Assembly: GCA_021234155.1 (NCBI GenBank)
Contig: JAJEKV010000046.1
Coordinates: 8,189,012 to 8,253,011 of the forward strand
Length of the DNA: 64,000 nucleotides
Source: Isoetes taiwanensis
Taxonomy: Eukaryota; Streptophyta; Lycopodiopsida; Isoetales; Isoetaceae
Direction: 5' to 3'
Part shown: in pieces, positions 1 through 11,700 of the stretch
Numbering within the stretch: the stretch's first letter is position 1
Layout: every line of letters begins with the position of its first letter
Notes under the pieces: model-generated
Database searches by the model: none
Told to the model about the DNA's origin: nothing
The model's input: the letters and a program-made list of their open reading frames with translations, nothing else
Program-made: the position numbers and the translations under genes

Positions 1-394
1 GATGCCACAATTTATATGCGCCCACGTCGCTGAACTTTTGCGGCCGCGTCATTTTTTGACGACTTTCTTCGGGCCTTTTTTTCCTTTACGTATAAAACAC
101 ATATTTTTGCCAAAAAAGGGAATTTCATACGTTTCATACTTTTTTCATTTAACGTATGCAACTTTGACCTTATATATCCTTTGCTCATGCACATTCCATT
201 TGGCTAGCCACTGAGCTCTTTTGTCATTCCAACAGGCCTTGAGGTATTGCATCACATTGCCATGGTGTAAGCCAGGTTTGGAAGATGGACATCGTCCATA
301 TTGACTACCTTCTAGAAATAGACGATGTGTCTATAAAGGGATGCCATCTGAAGAGGTAAGAATCCTGTCTTTTGTAGCAGGATTTGATATGGGA

Positions 395-1080
395 CCATAG
401 ATTTCATTCATAGTGCTTGTGCTAAGAAGGCTTTCTGCACCTGCTCTATGTCATTCCAAGTAGCAAGGGGCACTACCAGGCCCTAGACCTCGACGCCTTA
501 TAGAAGAACATACTCCACCAATACCCTGAACATATGTCATTGATGGTCCCAATCATAGAGTTCTGTCCTATTGCTGTTGTTCTGCATTGCATAGAGCACT
601 TTCCAGCCTGACGTCACACGCAATCGGATGGAGTTGTTCTAACATTGTATAGAAGGAAACTCCACTCCCAAATACTTGTAGGTGGACGTCACCTCTACAT
701 TTTGCCCCTGATAAATGAATGAGGGTGCCTTGGGTGGCATGAGAATCAGATGACGACCACCGTAGTCTTGGCATCTAGGTGAGACTGCATATCCTCCGGA
801 GTGTGAGCTAAAAGGTCAACATCATCTGCATATATGAGCTGCCTGATGACTTGATGCAAACGTTGGATCCTGCCACCCCCATTGTCAGCGAGCCAGCTCT
901 CAAACTGATCAAAGTAAAGGCCAAACGGTATTGAGAGAGAGGGCATCCCTCGTAGACCTTGATGCTTCTGGTGAATGGTTGTCCCGTCAGCTGCATTCGA
1001 CTTGAACAGCGCTCATACAGACTGTACATCACATTCTGCATACCCACAGGGACCCCCAGTTGTCGCAATAGAATTATGTT
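395..1080 (-). pseudogene. Non-LTR retrotransposon reverse-transcriptase remnant
   Basis: Read on the minus strand, this stretch spells consecutive parts of a LINE reverse transcriptase in shifting frames. From the high-coordinate end come a palm segment with GVPVGMQ, a YEGCPLSQ block (the usual QGCPLSP), then YADDVDLLAH, the catalytic YADD box with the two metal-binding aspartates, near 820-850. Below that are pieces resembling the thumb region (a KYLGVEF-like block and an LLYGVEVWG-like block). The frame changes at least three times and stops interrupt it, so it cannot be functional. The family looks the same as the fragments at 5.6-6.5 kb and 41.9-42.4 kb, which cover earlier parts of the same protein. 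The motifs were seen directly; the shared family is inferred from style and was not aligned. Confidence 0.7.
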
Positions 1081-2862
1081 TCAACAATGTGATTACATTG
1101 GCAAATGTTTTTTTACAAGTTTTTTTGTTGGGAAAAAAAGGTTTATTCAAAATAGAGGTTTTTTTACGTGCTGAACCATTGAGAGTTCATATAAATATAG
1201 AGGAAAAGCTGTAGGTAAAAATGAAAAAGGGAAAATATAGAAGCTTATATTATTTTAAGGGCTTGTTATTCTTAAACCTAACAAACTTTTTTAGTTTATC
1301 TTTTTAAGGCCTTATTATTTCGAAATCCACAAATGCGAAGGCAGCTAGGAGTTTTTGTTGGATAGTTGCTTCCATATCGAAGGATACCTAGATGAGATGG
1401 GTAGTCTGCCTGACCCGGGCAGACTGTTGCAGGGGGTGATTTCCTGGACTTAGGGGTTTGCTTGATTTTAATAAGTGAGCTTTCTTGTGCTTGAACTTGA
1501 GCTTATACTTGATTCTGGAACATAAATTTTGATGGTTCACTGGCAGATTATGTTGAATTTGCTGTAAATTGATTTTATCTGGCTTTCTGGGTGTATGCAT
1601 GGCAGAATTTAGTGGATCCATGTGGCAAAACAAAAAAGAGGAGATGAACGGGAGAGCTTGGTTACTTTTAGAGCTAAGTCATGGCTGAACAAACAAGAAA
1701 ACCTGCAGAATGCAGCATTGCAAACTATATGCCAAAGATCATCGTAGTGCAGTAAGCTTTTATGGAAGATATTGAAATTAAGACAGGTAGGTTGGGCAGT
1801 TTATTTGTTGGATCTCTTTCATTCCTTATTTTGGGAGATGTTGTTATGGTGGCTGTGCTTTATTGGCTGCATTTTGTATCAAAAAAAAAAAAAAAATCGA
1901 ATTTTTTTGTTTTGATGTGTTATTTAATATTTTTTATTGCCTATTCATGAACTTGCCAATATATTTGATTTTTTATTTTTTTTCAAACAAACAATATCTC
2001 CCATAACATATAACATATCAAAACAAAAAAAAATTAGTTTTCATTTTTTACATTGAACATTATGAGGAAACATTGAACATGGAATTGTCAATAAAAAGGA
2101 TGATTGTTTTTTATCTGCCATATTTGTAGTTACTTTTATGCATTCCATGTGGATGGAACTATGCTTTTTTTCTGGTTTGAGATTTTGGCATATTAACAAT
2201 CCATATTCAACCCTTTTGGACAAAACCATCAAACCAAATGAGGACTACATTTTACTTATAGTCTTGCACACAACATGCTTACATCCATTGAGAATGTTGT
2301 ACGCAAACGATGTTAACATGCAAACTGAAACTTGGCAAGGATGATGATGATGGTAATGATGATAATGGATACTGGTTGCAACAAGGGTGACAAGGACGTG
2401 TTTGTAGCATTTTGAATACAACTATTATACATGGGATATGTTGACATATCCGTCGCTTTTGTTTTTAGCATTTTTGAATGCAAGCGTTGTGTACATGGGA
2501 TATGTTGACACATGCGTTGCATCTGACCCCAATAGTAGCACTTAGTGTAAGCACTTAAAACCTAAAGAGGACATTGACAAGATCTAAAAGGATATGCCCA
2601 TTTTCAAAATTTTTGTCGATGATCTATTGTTGTGTATGTGGACAAAGCAGAAAAACATGTTGCATGAAAGAAGCATGAAGGGTTGGGTGGTGTTAGCATG
2701 TGTGTGTCCGGCAACCATAATACTAGGAATTGATGATCATCTTACAAATGTAAAAGAAGGAGCAGTGCAAAAGACAACAGAACACATTAATATATTAAAT
2801 GCCCAATTAATAATCGAATATTGAATGGCTCCATACTTTTATTATCTAAAAATTTAAAGCTT
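1081..2862. other. AT-rich intergenic stretch, no gene recognised
   Basis: The stretch contains poly-A and poly-T runs, for example 1881-1896 and around 1975-1983. Scattered short open frames resemble no known protein. I see no RNA gene, clear repeat or splice-bounded exon. Confidence 0.5.
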
Positions 2863-2888
2863 GGCCGTCATGAAGGGCCATGACGGCC
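2863..2888. promoter_or_regulatory. Inverted repeat with TGACG cores upstream of the CFL1-like gene
   Basis: GGCCGTCATG at 2863-2872 and CATGACGGCC at 2879-2888 form a perfect 10-bp inverted repeat with a 6-base spacer. Each arm contains a TGACG/CGTCA core, the core recognised by plant TGA-type bZIP factors, and a third CGTCA lies at 2896-2900. It sits about 25 bp upstream of a TATA box and 60 bp upstream of the start codon. A regulatory role is inferred. Confidence 0.45.
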
Positions 2889-2910
2889 GTTCCACCCGTC
2901 AGACTCTGAA

Positions 2911-2918
2911 TATATAAC
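2911..2918 (+). promoter_or_regulatory. TATA box of the CFL1-like gene
   Basis: TATATAAC lies 32 bp upstream of the ATG at 2950. This spacing would place transcription initiation very close to the start codon and leave a very short 5' leader. The match to the consensus is good, but the distance is short for a plant gene. Confidence 0.4.
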
Positions 2919-2949
2919 ATGCCAACTTAAAGAAGAAAGAAATACAGCT

Positions 2950-3820
2950 ATGGAGATCCATGATCTGAAACAGAGATGGGCATTGGATGCAGGATTATCT
3001 CTTGCCCATCCTTCATTCTGGGCAGATCACGTTAGTGTGAAAAAAAAATGTGGGTTTATTAAGGAATCAGAGTGTAGTAGCAGCGGTAGCGAAGATCAAT
3101 CTAGCCTTTCGTTTTCTTCCCAAGGATTGAAGAAAAGAAAAAGGGAGTCGGGCGCTGCAAAGGATTTTAAGAAAATCGAATGGCCTTGCGCTGATGAAAA
3201 AGGAAGAGGATTTGAGCTTATCGATTCCGAACCGCTTCCACACGGCTGGGAGCAATGTCTCGATCTTGAGGTACAGGATTTTTATTTAAAATGCTCTTGC
3301 ATTTTGTTCGAATATTGTATGGCAGACAAGTCAAATTTTATATTAAAAAGTGTTGTTTACTAGTAGAATGACAATATGGGTTGTGTGTAAATTGCAGTCT
3401 GGGAATATTTACTACAAGAATCTGCACACAAAAGTGAGAACTAAACAGGATCCTCGACAATATGCAACGCAGCAACATGTGGCTGTAGATGCAGTGTTAA
3501 AAGAAATAATGTTCATTCAAACCGCAAAGAGTGGAAGGGATCAGGAAGCAGAAGATAAAATTGAGCGAAAAGATCAAGGATGGAAGAGTCCTCAGCTTGA
3601 TCTGTCATTAAATCTATCATCACCAACAAGCAGCTGTGGATCAGGAAATCCTTCTCAGCTTGCTAAGCATGAGGCACATACTTTAGAGCTTTTGCCTCAT
3701 CACCACAACAAAAAGCATTCAGCTATGGTAGCACTTGCTTGCAGACATTGCCTCATGTTTGTTATGCTATCCAAGGCATGCCCAAAATGTCCAAATTGTG
3801 GCACCACAGCAAATGTTTGA
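2950..3820 (+). CDS. CFL1-like: CFL1-like WW-domain protein (two exons)
   Basis: Exon 1 is 2950-3270 and exon 2 is 3398-3820. They are separated by a 127-bp intron (3271-3397) with GT..AG ends in phase 0, giving about 247 residues. The N-terminal half is charged and serine-rich with a basic KKRKRE patch that could be a nuclear signal. The WW domain spans the splice junction: LPHGWEQCLDLE ends exon 1, and exon 2 continues with SGNIYYKNLHTK and a DPR end, the atypical WW form of the plant CFL1 family, which lacks the second Trp. A DLSLNL stretch fits an EAR-type repression motif (LxLxL). The C-terminus ends in a CxxC-type cysteine pattern (CRHC...CPKCPNC), also typical of the family. CFL1 proteins regulate leaf cuticle development in flowering plants by binding a homeodomain factor; the role here is inferred. 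The match to family features and length is good. No frameshift or internal stop is seen. Confidence 0.85.
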
Positions 3821-4203
3821 TATTAAACTGCAGTCAGAGCACATGTAATCTCAGAATTTCTCTGCCCTATGGCTATGGCATTCATTGGCAGGAGTAAATT
3901 TTCACATATAAGAAATCAATACCGCCAGCACCAGGCTACCATCCTCTTTAAGTTGGTTTTCTTGGTAAGTCTTAAATGCTCAACAAGAAGCAGTCCCCAA
4001 TTGGCCTGCAAGAGACAACGGCAAATCAAATTCCTTAAATCTTTCTAGTGGCTGCATCAATTCTTGCTTGAAGTAGAAAGAAACATGTTACATTGTATTA
4101 CACTATATTTAAATTAAATTCAAACATCATGTGAATCTACTATATCTTCTGGAAACTGCAGGTTTCTGCACTTCAGATACTAGATGCGTGTAAATGGTGA
4201 CAA

Positions 4204-4449
4204 TTGGCTTGGCAATTACTTAAGGCAATTCATTGTGCGTCATACAAAAATCACTCTGATACAACAGACCTTGAATATCCTTCTGCCAAAAAGCCAGTAC
4301 TTGTCCCAATTGTGGACAAGGACCAGGCTAAATTTCTTTTCCAAGATTTAGCAACGTACTGGGAAAGCCTAATAAAACATGATCCGTATGGAGCAAAAGG
4401 GACTGTTGATCTTCAAAAATATGAAGAAAAGGAGGAGGAGGGGCATTGA
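4204..4449 (+). CDS. Unrecognised coding-like exon or gene fragment
   Basis: An open frame of about 80 codons starts after a possible acceptor region (TTCAG near 4168) and ends with a stop at 4447-4449. The product is soluble and acidic. It ends in a KYEEKEEEGH tail and contains KPVLVPIVDKDQAKFLFQ, which has the composition of a real protein rather than random sequence. I could not place it in a family. It lies 380 bp downstream of the CFL1-like gene on the same strand but is not part of that family. It could be the last exon of a fragmentary gene. No upstream exons were recognised. Confidence 0.3.
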   Translation: MAWQLLKAIHCASYKNHSDTTDLEYPSAKKPVLVPIVDKDQAKFLFQDLATYWESLIKHDPYGAKGTVDLQKYEEKEEEGH

Positions 4450-5630
4450 AGCCAACATAACATAAATGCTTGGTGCAGAATTAACTAACAAAAAAGAGTT
4501 GCTTCATTCCGTGGCTGTGTTGAATAATTTGAGGGCCTGCAAAGGGTTTAAGGCCACATTGAATAGCATTGAAGGCGCCACTAAACCCAGAAAACGACGC
4601 AGTTGCTTATTAATCTTAAGAGCAACTCTGACATGCCTTTGCAGTACACCTTGCAGGTTGACAATGAATCCATGGTTTTATTGAGTAATAATTCAGGCTC
4701 AGGCCGGCTGCTCTTGCTTCATTGAAAAGGGTTATTTGAAGTGCTGAAGTGGCAGATCAGATGCTAGGTATCAAATCAAACTCAACAGCTAGAGTATGAA
4801 GAGCAGAGCAGACAATGAATTGGGGGGTCATTAAATACTCCCCCATTCAAATGCCACACAAACCGATATCCAGAGCATTCAAGAATTATCATAAACCCCA
4901 TAAATTTCAAGCCTGAGCCTTTAAAAGGGCGCGAACACCCAAGCCCCTATTTCTGTCTAGCTAGCTAGCCATAGCCAACATGGAAAAAAAACTGGTTGTG
5001 GTCCAGTAATTTTAACGGTGTTTTGAAATGGCGTAATCCTCGACATTGAATGCAAGACTAATCTACAACGACGTTTATTGGTGCTCAGCAAAAATACACA
5101 CATCCTCAAAAACACTGCATTTATTACCTGCCAAGAGCGTGTAATCATTCATTCATTCGTCTCAATGCTTAGATCGTCTTGCCTGCGTCATTCTCTTTAT
5201 TGCTCTTCAATTGCTGAATTCGACCCCTTCTCTTAATCTTACCCTATCTTAGCTTCGGGACTAACATAATCAGCCTTTGTCTAGATCTTCATTTTCCCAT
5301 TCGGAATCGCACGAAATTAAGTTTTTAAGCATAAATTGCAACATGACACGAGGCATCAATCTTCATCGATGTTAAGCATTTGGTCAAATAAAAAAAAAAA
5401 AAAAATTCTCATTGTAGAATTTTAGTAAAGTTACCAAGCTGCAATTTTTGTCTTGGTTTGGTTGGTTTTGATATATTTTTGGTATATCTGATAATGTAAT
5501 GGCTGAAATTGCTTGATATTTTATCGATTGTGAAGAATGGTTTTCTATTTCTTTTTTGGCTAGCAGTTGCTTCTGCTCTATGGTATCTTTGATTTGGTAA
5601 TTTGTAATGCCATGCCACAGTGGCCCTCTT
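4450..5630. other. Intergenic stretch without recognised genes
   Basis: No protein motif, RNA gene or element end is recognised. A poly-A run lies at 5391-5404. The short open frames are not supported. Confidence 0.4.
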
Positions 5631-5639
5631 CTCGCATGT

Positions 5640-6465
5640 GTACCTGTAGACGGGAGAACCAAGGTGAAGGTTCTAGTCTGGTGGACTATGTGTTAGTGGC
5701 TGAGCAGGATATGCATGTCATCAATCACTTCTGAATGGGCACAGACAGTAGAGATGAGGAGGCCGACTCAAATCACCTTCTGCTCTACTTGAAGCTGGCT
5801 TGGCAAGCTGTTAGGACCCCCTCTACGGCAGCTCTTCGCATACCTCGGTTGCAATTGGATTATGAGCAGGCAGCAGATTACGCCGACATTCTCACAAACG
5901 ACCTAGCTAGAATTTTGCAGACCCCACGCTAGAGCAGCAGAAGATCCAGCTGGTTGAGCTCGACACTGCAACAAAAAAATATTTTGGGACAACCCGCCTG
6001 CGAAGGATCTCAGAGACCACAACCTTCCCACCTAACTGGTTGTTTGATGCTCATTGTAAGGAACACAAATGCAGGCTCTACAAGGTCACAGATCCAGCTA
6101 TGCACCGGCAAGCCACTGCATATTATCGAAGCAAAGCAAGCACATTACATCGCGAGGCATCAAAAGAAAATGTTTTACCTACTGGACAGTCATCCCAAAA
6201 ACTTCTGGCGCAAGGTGCTTTGAAAGCCAGCCCAGCCTATAGGGAACATCACTTCTGGGCACAGTACTTACAATAGCTTTATGATCCCTAAAGAGACACG
6301 AACAACCATACCCCCCAGAATGGTTCGACATTAGAACTCACAGAGGATGATATCATCTAGGGTCTACAGCGTCTGGCAAATGGGAAAGCAGCGGACCTGG
6401 ACGGTATGCAAGCAAAGTTGCTCAAGTGGGCAGGGCAGCCTATAGTATCGGTCCTAACTAAGATT
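5640..6465 (+). pseudogene. Non-LTR retrotransposon fragment (linker and start of reverse transcriptase)
   Basis: Read with several frame changes, this resembles the part of LINE ORF2 between the endonuclease and the reverse transcriptase. Positions 5735-5932 carry an acidic block followed by LKLAWQAVRTPSTAALRIP, and 5954-6270 carry a segment matching the minus-strand fragment at 41.9-42.1 kb (QAHYIARHQKKMFYLLDSHP here, QAHCIARHQREMFYLLVSHP there). Near 6340-6430 is a GLQRLANGKAADLDGMQAKL block, the usual KNGKAAGPDGI-type entry into the reverse transcriptase. A TAG interrupts the last block and the frame shifts elsewhere, so the copy is dead. It belongs to the same family as the remnants at 395-1080 and 41908-42430. 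Confidence 0.65.
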
Positions 6466-7069
6466 CCACAAACCCCATCGCTTTCCTTTTTCTCAGTAGC
6501 ATCACTGGTCATACTAGTCTTTTTACTCGTTAAGTGATTTTCAATTTGTCAGAGACTCAGTTATTTGCTAGACCCCTTTTTTACATAGTGTGATTCTTAC
6601 CATTACTGTTTGAGCTTTCTCTTTTAAGTCATGCACAGTGCTGGAGAAGGAGGAGAACTTTTAGAGCATAAAGGAAAATCTTCTGATGCTTCTCAGCATA
6701 ATCATATATTTCAAATGAACTTGGCCACTACCCAATACACTTGATTAACCCTATCTTTTTTCTATATTTTCCCTTTGGCTACAACGTTGCTTGGGGCTGC
6801 GTAGTGCTCAAATTTCATGGGTCTTGTTTTAACTTCTTTGCATCTAAAATGCTTTGAGCTTCTTTTCCTCTTATGTAATTTGATGTAGCTTGTTGTCTCA
6901 AAAGAATTTATTTTTCGTTCTCTTTCTCTTTTTCTTTCTTGATGTTTGTTGATTTCTTTTTCTCCTAGTGTCTTGTCTTACATCTCATCTTTTCTTTTCT
7001 CGCTAGATTTTCGTGCCATCTACCATTGCACCTAGGGTTTATGAGGTGGAGTGTTCCTCTTCTTTCGAA
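6466..7069. other. T-rich intergenic stretch, nothing recognised
   Basis: The sequence is pyrimidine-rich (TTTTCTTTCTTGATG-like runs around 6910-7000). I see no coding signal or element boundary. Confidence 0.4.
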
Positions 7070-7330
7070 CACATGTTGTTGTTTTTGCTAGAAGAGTCTC
7101 CCCAAAAATGCAATGATTCTCTGGCAACATTGAACCAACATTCTTGGAGAAAAAGGGCTTTTTTTGGAACATCTATTTTTTCCATAAGATCTTTTTTACA
7201 GATTATATATCTCATCAGTTTTAGGTTTTCATCATCAGCCCTTCCTTTTGAGCGTTCCATCTTTTTGTGTTTTGTCTTCCTATTTTCCCACCCTCCCATG
7301 CCCTTTTGCAATATTCTTGGAATGTGTGGT
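7070..7330 (+). repeat. Dispersed repeat, inverted copy at about 50960-51155
   Basis: About 190 bp here is closely similar to the reverse complement of 50960-51155. Both contain the run around TTTTTCCATAAGATC and the same following text up to a TTTGTGTTTTGTCTTCCTA block. The copy at 51 kb lies directly against the left end of a gypsy fragment, so this may be part of a retroelement terminal region. No coding function is claimed for the open frames across it. Confidence 0.55.
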
Positions 7331-7383
7331 CTTTTTTCCTCACCTCGTTTGTTTATGTTTCCTTCATTTGTAATTTATGGGTG

Positions 7384-7536
7384 GATGTTCTTCCCTGCCT
7401 TAGTTGCATTTGATATCTTTCGTTTAGACAGATGTTCTTCCCTGCTCTGTTTTCTGTGTTGAGTTGTCTGGACGGATGTTCTTCCCTACACTAGTTTGCA
7501 GATGTTATTCCTGGCTAGGCAGATGTTCTTCCTCGT
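7384..7536 (+). repeat. Short irregular repeats of a GATGTTCTTCC motif
   Basis: GATGTTCTTCC or a one-base variant starts at 7384, 7431, 7474, 7501 and 7522, so the spacing runs from about 21 to 47 bp. The intervening sequence is partly conserved (CTGG/CAGA just before the motif). It looks like a decayed tandem array with no obvious function. Confidence 0.4.
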
Positions 7537-7773
7537 CCCCTTCGCTTATGCTCATTATACATGGGTCGCTTGCTCAGTTCTTGCTTCATATTGAGCAGGA
7601 AATATTGTCTCCTATGCTTGTTTATGGACTTTGTGACGACCATACGGACATTCGTATCAGACTTTGGCATGACTAATGGTTCCTTAACGTGTTTCAGTTT
7701 CAAGTTTTAGATCTATTCAAGTCGCATTTGATTTCAGCCATGACTATGGACATCTATTTCAAGCCGCATTCAT

Positions 7774-7858
7774 CATGATTAATAGCCTTGCAGATTGTTA
7801 TGGCATAGGATGTGGTTATGGCATAGGATGTGGTCATGGAGGTAATATGTTAGTTTAG
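7774..7858 (+). repeat. Duplicated segment, copy 1 (copy 2 at 8508..8574)
   Basis: CATGATTAATAGCCTTGC starts an 85-bp segment that recurs at 8508-8574. Copy 1 also contains an internal doubling of ATGGCATAGGATGTGG. The two copies flank the unrecognised coding-like stretch at 7863-8164. Confidence 0.5.
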
Positions 7859-7862
7859 CTAA

Positions 7863-8164
7863 ACGGTGTTGCAGAAAAAGCAGCTAACAAGGATTCAAGA
7901 GCTATTATCAATGTGTCTACTACAGATTCAACAATCCTTGCGAATCCACCTGTCAGATTTGATACAAATGAAGATTACGATGATTCCTTTTATAATGAAA
8001 TGAGCAGGAATTTTTCAGATATGGCGAGGGCACTTGGCAAGTTTAATGGGTCTGTTATAAGTAACCAAGGTGGCTTTACTCATAGTACCTTCAATTTTGG
8101 AAATCAACTTGATGTTAATCAGCTTGCTTCGGTTATTGCTTCAGCCATTAAAAAGAATCCATAA
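7863..8164 (+). CDS. Unrecognised coding-like stretch
   Basis: About 100 codons are open in one frame up to the stop at 8162-8164, possibly entered at an acceptor-like TTGCAG ending at 7874. The predicted peptide is polar with DYDDSFYNEMSRNFSDMARA and ends with a helix-like NQLASVIASAIKKNP. The composition is protein-like, but I recognise no family. It lies between two copies of a 67-85 bp repeat, which suggests a transposed or duplicated gene tail. No start codon is assigned. Confidence 0.25.
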
Positions 8165-8345
8165 GAATGAGAATTTAGAGATATTGTGCTTGTTTCTAGA
8201 ATTAGAAGATATGAAATTCTGAAAATACTTGTTTCTGAACTTACAAGATACTTGGTTTATGTTTCTGAAAATACTTGTTTATGAAATTTTGTAAATACTT
8301 GTTTATGGAAAAACCAGACATAAAATTCTGAAAATACTTGGTTTT
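8165..8345 (+). repeat. Degenerate repeats of GAAAATACTTGTTT
   Basis: The motif GAAAATACTTG or near variants (TAAATACTTG, AAGATACTTG) occurs five or six times between 8205 and 8341, mixed with GAAATTCTG variants. It is a low-complexity decayed tandem array with no coding signal. Confidence 0.35.
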
Positions 8346-8507
8346 GGTTCTTTGTTGGAAGCACACTTTTGAAATTAATGTAGGTGAAAGTCTGCACTTA
8401 AAATTTGTTGACCAGTTAGGGGAGATGAAATTCTTCCTTATAATTTACAAGGAAATTCGCAGTAATCCAAAGGTCCTGGTCATTACGAATCTTTTGTTTT
8501 TTTTCAC

Positions 8508-8574
8508 CATGGTTAATAGCCTTGCGGATTGCTGTGGCATAGGATGCGGTCGTGGAGGTAAAATGTTAGTCTAG
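8508..8574 (+). repeat. Duplicated segment, copy 2 (copy 1 at 7774..7858)
   Basis: This is close to the 7774-7858 segment but lacks its internal 18-bp doubling, so it probably represents the simpler ancestral arrangement. Confidence 0.5.
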
Positions 8575-8740
8575 ACGTTGGAAATGCGTGGAAGAAAGGT
8601 TGGCTTTTATTGCCACGTCTGCAACTGCAGTTGCGAGTATTTGAATTTATCAAATGATCCATAGCCCTTGCTATTTTATGCGTCAACCTTTTTTCTGCCT
8701 GATGAAGTTATATTTTCGCTGGCTGATATCAATCAATGTT

Positions 8741-11700
8741 TCAAAAAATGTTATTCTTCAGAAATGCAGAGCAGTTACCATCTAAATGGTCATGCATCTT
8801 CCCTTGGTTTCCAATTTTGTAATCTGTACATCTAGCATTGGCATACATGTTTGACATAAGCACATACGCAGAAGCATGTTGAGAATCTAAACATACGATT
8901 TCATCAAAGCAGTGCCTTCCTGCCTCAATGCTCCCATGCATTCTGCACGCACTAAGCAAGGCTATGCATCCTAAAATATGAGTTTCCCTTTCAGCAGGTA
9001 GCAGTTCCTCTGCCTCTTCAAGACATCCTGCACGACCCAAGAGGTCAGCCATGCTCATGTAGTGGGACATACTAGGCGCAATCCCATAGAAATTACTCAT
9101 TGAGTTCAAATACCAACGGCCTTCATCTACTAGACCTACATGACTACATACAAGCAGAATACAAGTAAATAAAGCTTCATTTGGCTTAACATTGTCCAAA
9201 CACATTTTTTCAAAACAACTCAAAGTGAACATTCCATTCCCGTGGTGGGCATATCCACCAATAATTGCACACCATGACACCGCATTTCGCATGCGCAATT
9301 GCTGAAACACTTTCCCTGCTTCCTCTAAGCTTCCACACTTTGTATACATATCGACAATTGTGCTCCCCAAAACAACATCCATCTCAAGGCCGCTTTTTAC
9401 AAATTTATTATGAATGAACCTACCCCGCTCTAGCAATCCTATGCTGGCACATGCTTTTAGCACACTTAAAAATATCACTTCATTTGGAGCTGGGCCCTCC
9501 TGTTGCATCCTCTCGAAACATTCTAGTGCAGCAAGGCCTTCCCCCTGGTGGGTGTACCCAGCAATCATTGCCCCCCAAGTTACTACATTTCGGTATGGCA
9601 ACTGGTTGAAAACTGCACATGCCTCCTTCAAGCTGCTACATTTCGCATACATATCAATTAGGGTGCTCCCCACAACAAGATCTGATTGGACCGCGTCCAT
9701 AAACATCTGGTTATGGAGGAGTCTACCTTGATCTATTGCGCCTATGCCAGTGCATGCTTTCAAAAGACTCAAATATATAGGAACATTTGGTTTTATCCCG
9801 ATCTCTTGCATATCCCTAAAGCATTCTAGTGCTAGATCTGCTTCTCCATTTTCGGCATATCCTGCAATCATCGCTCCCCATGCAACTACATCTCGATTTA
9901 ATAATCTAGCAAACAATTTGCTTGACTCTTCTAAGCTTCCACATTTAGCATACATGTCCACCAATGTGCTTGCGATTACTAAATCTAATTGAAATCCTCT
10001 AGCATATATAATGCCATGAATAAGCCTGCCATTTGTTAAGGCCCCTATATTGGCACATGCCTTCAAGACACTCAAGAATGTAACTTCATCTGGTTCCATG
10101 TATTCCTCCTGCATTTGCTTAAAACATTCTAAAGCCTGCATACTATCTCCATTTTGAGCATATCCTGCAATTATTGCGCTCCATGATATCTCATTCCTAT
10201 GTGGTAACTTTTCAAATGTTTTGCATGTCTCCTCCACTCTGCCACATTTAGCATACATGAAGGCCAGCGTGCTTCCCAAAACAACATCTGACTGTAGCCC
10301 ATCCTCAAGGATCCTATCATGGACAAATCTCCCTTGCTCTACTCTTCCTAGGCTAATAAAAGCTTTTAAGATGCTCAAAAATGTAATTCCATTCGGCTTT
10401 AGACCACATTTCTGCATCCTCTCATAACAATCCACAGCCAAATGAGCTGCACCATGCTTAAGATAACCTGATATCATGGCATTAAATGGTACTACATCAT
10501 AATTAGGTAATTTATCAAAGACATTTTGTGCTTGCTGTAGATTTCCACATTTGGCATACATATCAACCAGAGTGCTTGCCACAGTAATGTCCTCCTCAAG
10601 TCCACTTTGAAGAATCTTCTCATGGATAAAAGTTCCATGCTTTACTGCCCCAATTCTGTTACATGCTTTTAGAGCATATAAAAATGTCATTGCATCTGGT
10701 TGTATGCCCTTTTTCTGCATCTCTTCAAAACACTCTAAAGCAACAGGTCCGTCTGCATGCTGGACACATCCTGAAATGACAGCATTCCAAGAGACTACAC
10801 TTTGATGGACCAAACTATCAAAAACCTTAAAAGCCTCCTCTAAATTTCCACATTTAGCATACATATCAACTAGGGCATTGCCTAAAACATCTGATTGATT
10901 TCCACTTCTATTAATCTGTTCATGTATAGACCTACCATAACCTATTGCTCCAACGTCAGCACAGGCTTTTAATGCAGTCAGGAACGACCCTTCAGCTGGC
11001 TTTATCCCCTCTTTCTGCATTCTAGCGAAACAGTCCAGGGCCAAGTGTCCCTCCCCATGTTGGACATATGCTGCAATCATCGCACACCATGATATGACAT
11101 CTCGGTTTGCTAGTTTCTCAAAGTTATATCGTGCCTCTTCTAGGCTTCCACATTTTGCATACATTGTAATTATGGCATTAATTACAACAATGTGTGATTG
11201 AATCCCTTTCTCCACAATTTTATCATGGATAAGTCTACCTTCTTGTAATGCTCCAATAGAGGCACATGCTTTCAAGATGCTCAAACATGTGACTTCATTT
11301 TGTTCCACTCCTTCTCGCTGCATATTCTCAAAGCATTTTAGTGCTAGGACACCTTCCCCATGTTCGGCATATCCTTCAATCATTGTGCTCCATGACACTA
11401 CATTTGGTATCATGCCCTCGCATTGCATCCTTTGAAAACATTCTAAGGCTAGAAAACATTCTCCATGCTGCGCATATGCTGCAATCATTGCATTCCATGA
11501 TATGACATCACGATCTGCCAACCTTTCAAAAGTCTCACGTGCTTCTTCTATGCTTCCACATTTAGCATACATATCAACCAAAGCATTCCCCATGAAAACA
11601 TCTGATTTTGGAGAACTATTCAAGATCTCATTGTGGATTATCCTTCCATGGGAAAGCATTTTAACCATGTTGCATGTTTTGAGGATGGCAACGTAAATGT

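Noticed and set aside
5409-5662. Two overlapping minus-strand frames of 69-92 codons
   Set aside because: Lys/Gln/Asn-rich text from AT-rich DNA, overlapping in two frames, with no conserved feature.
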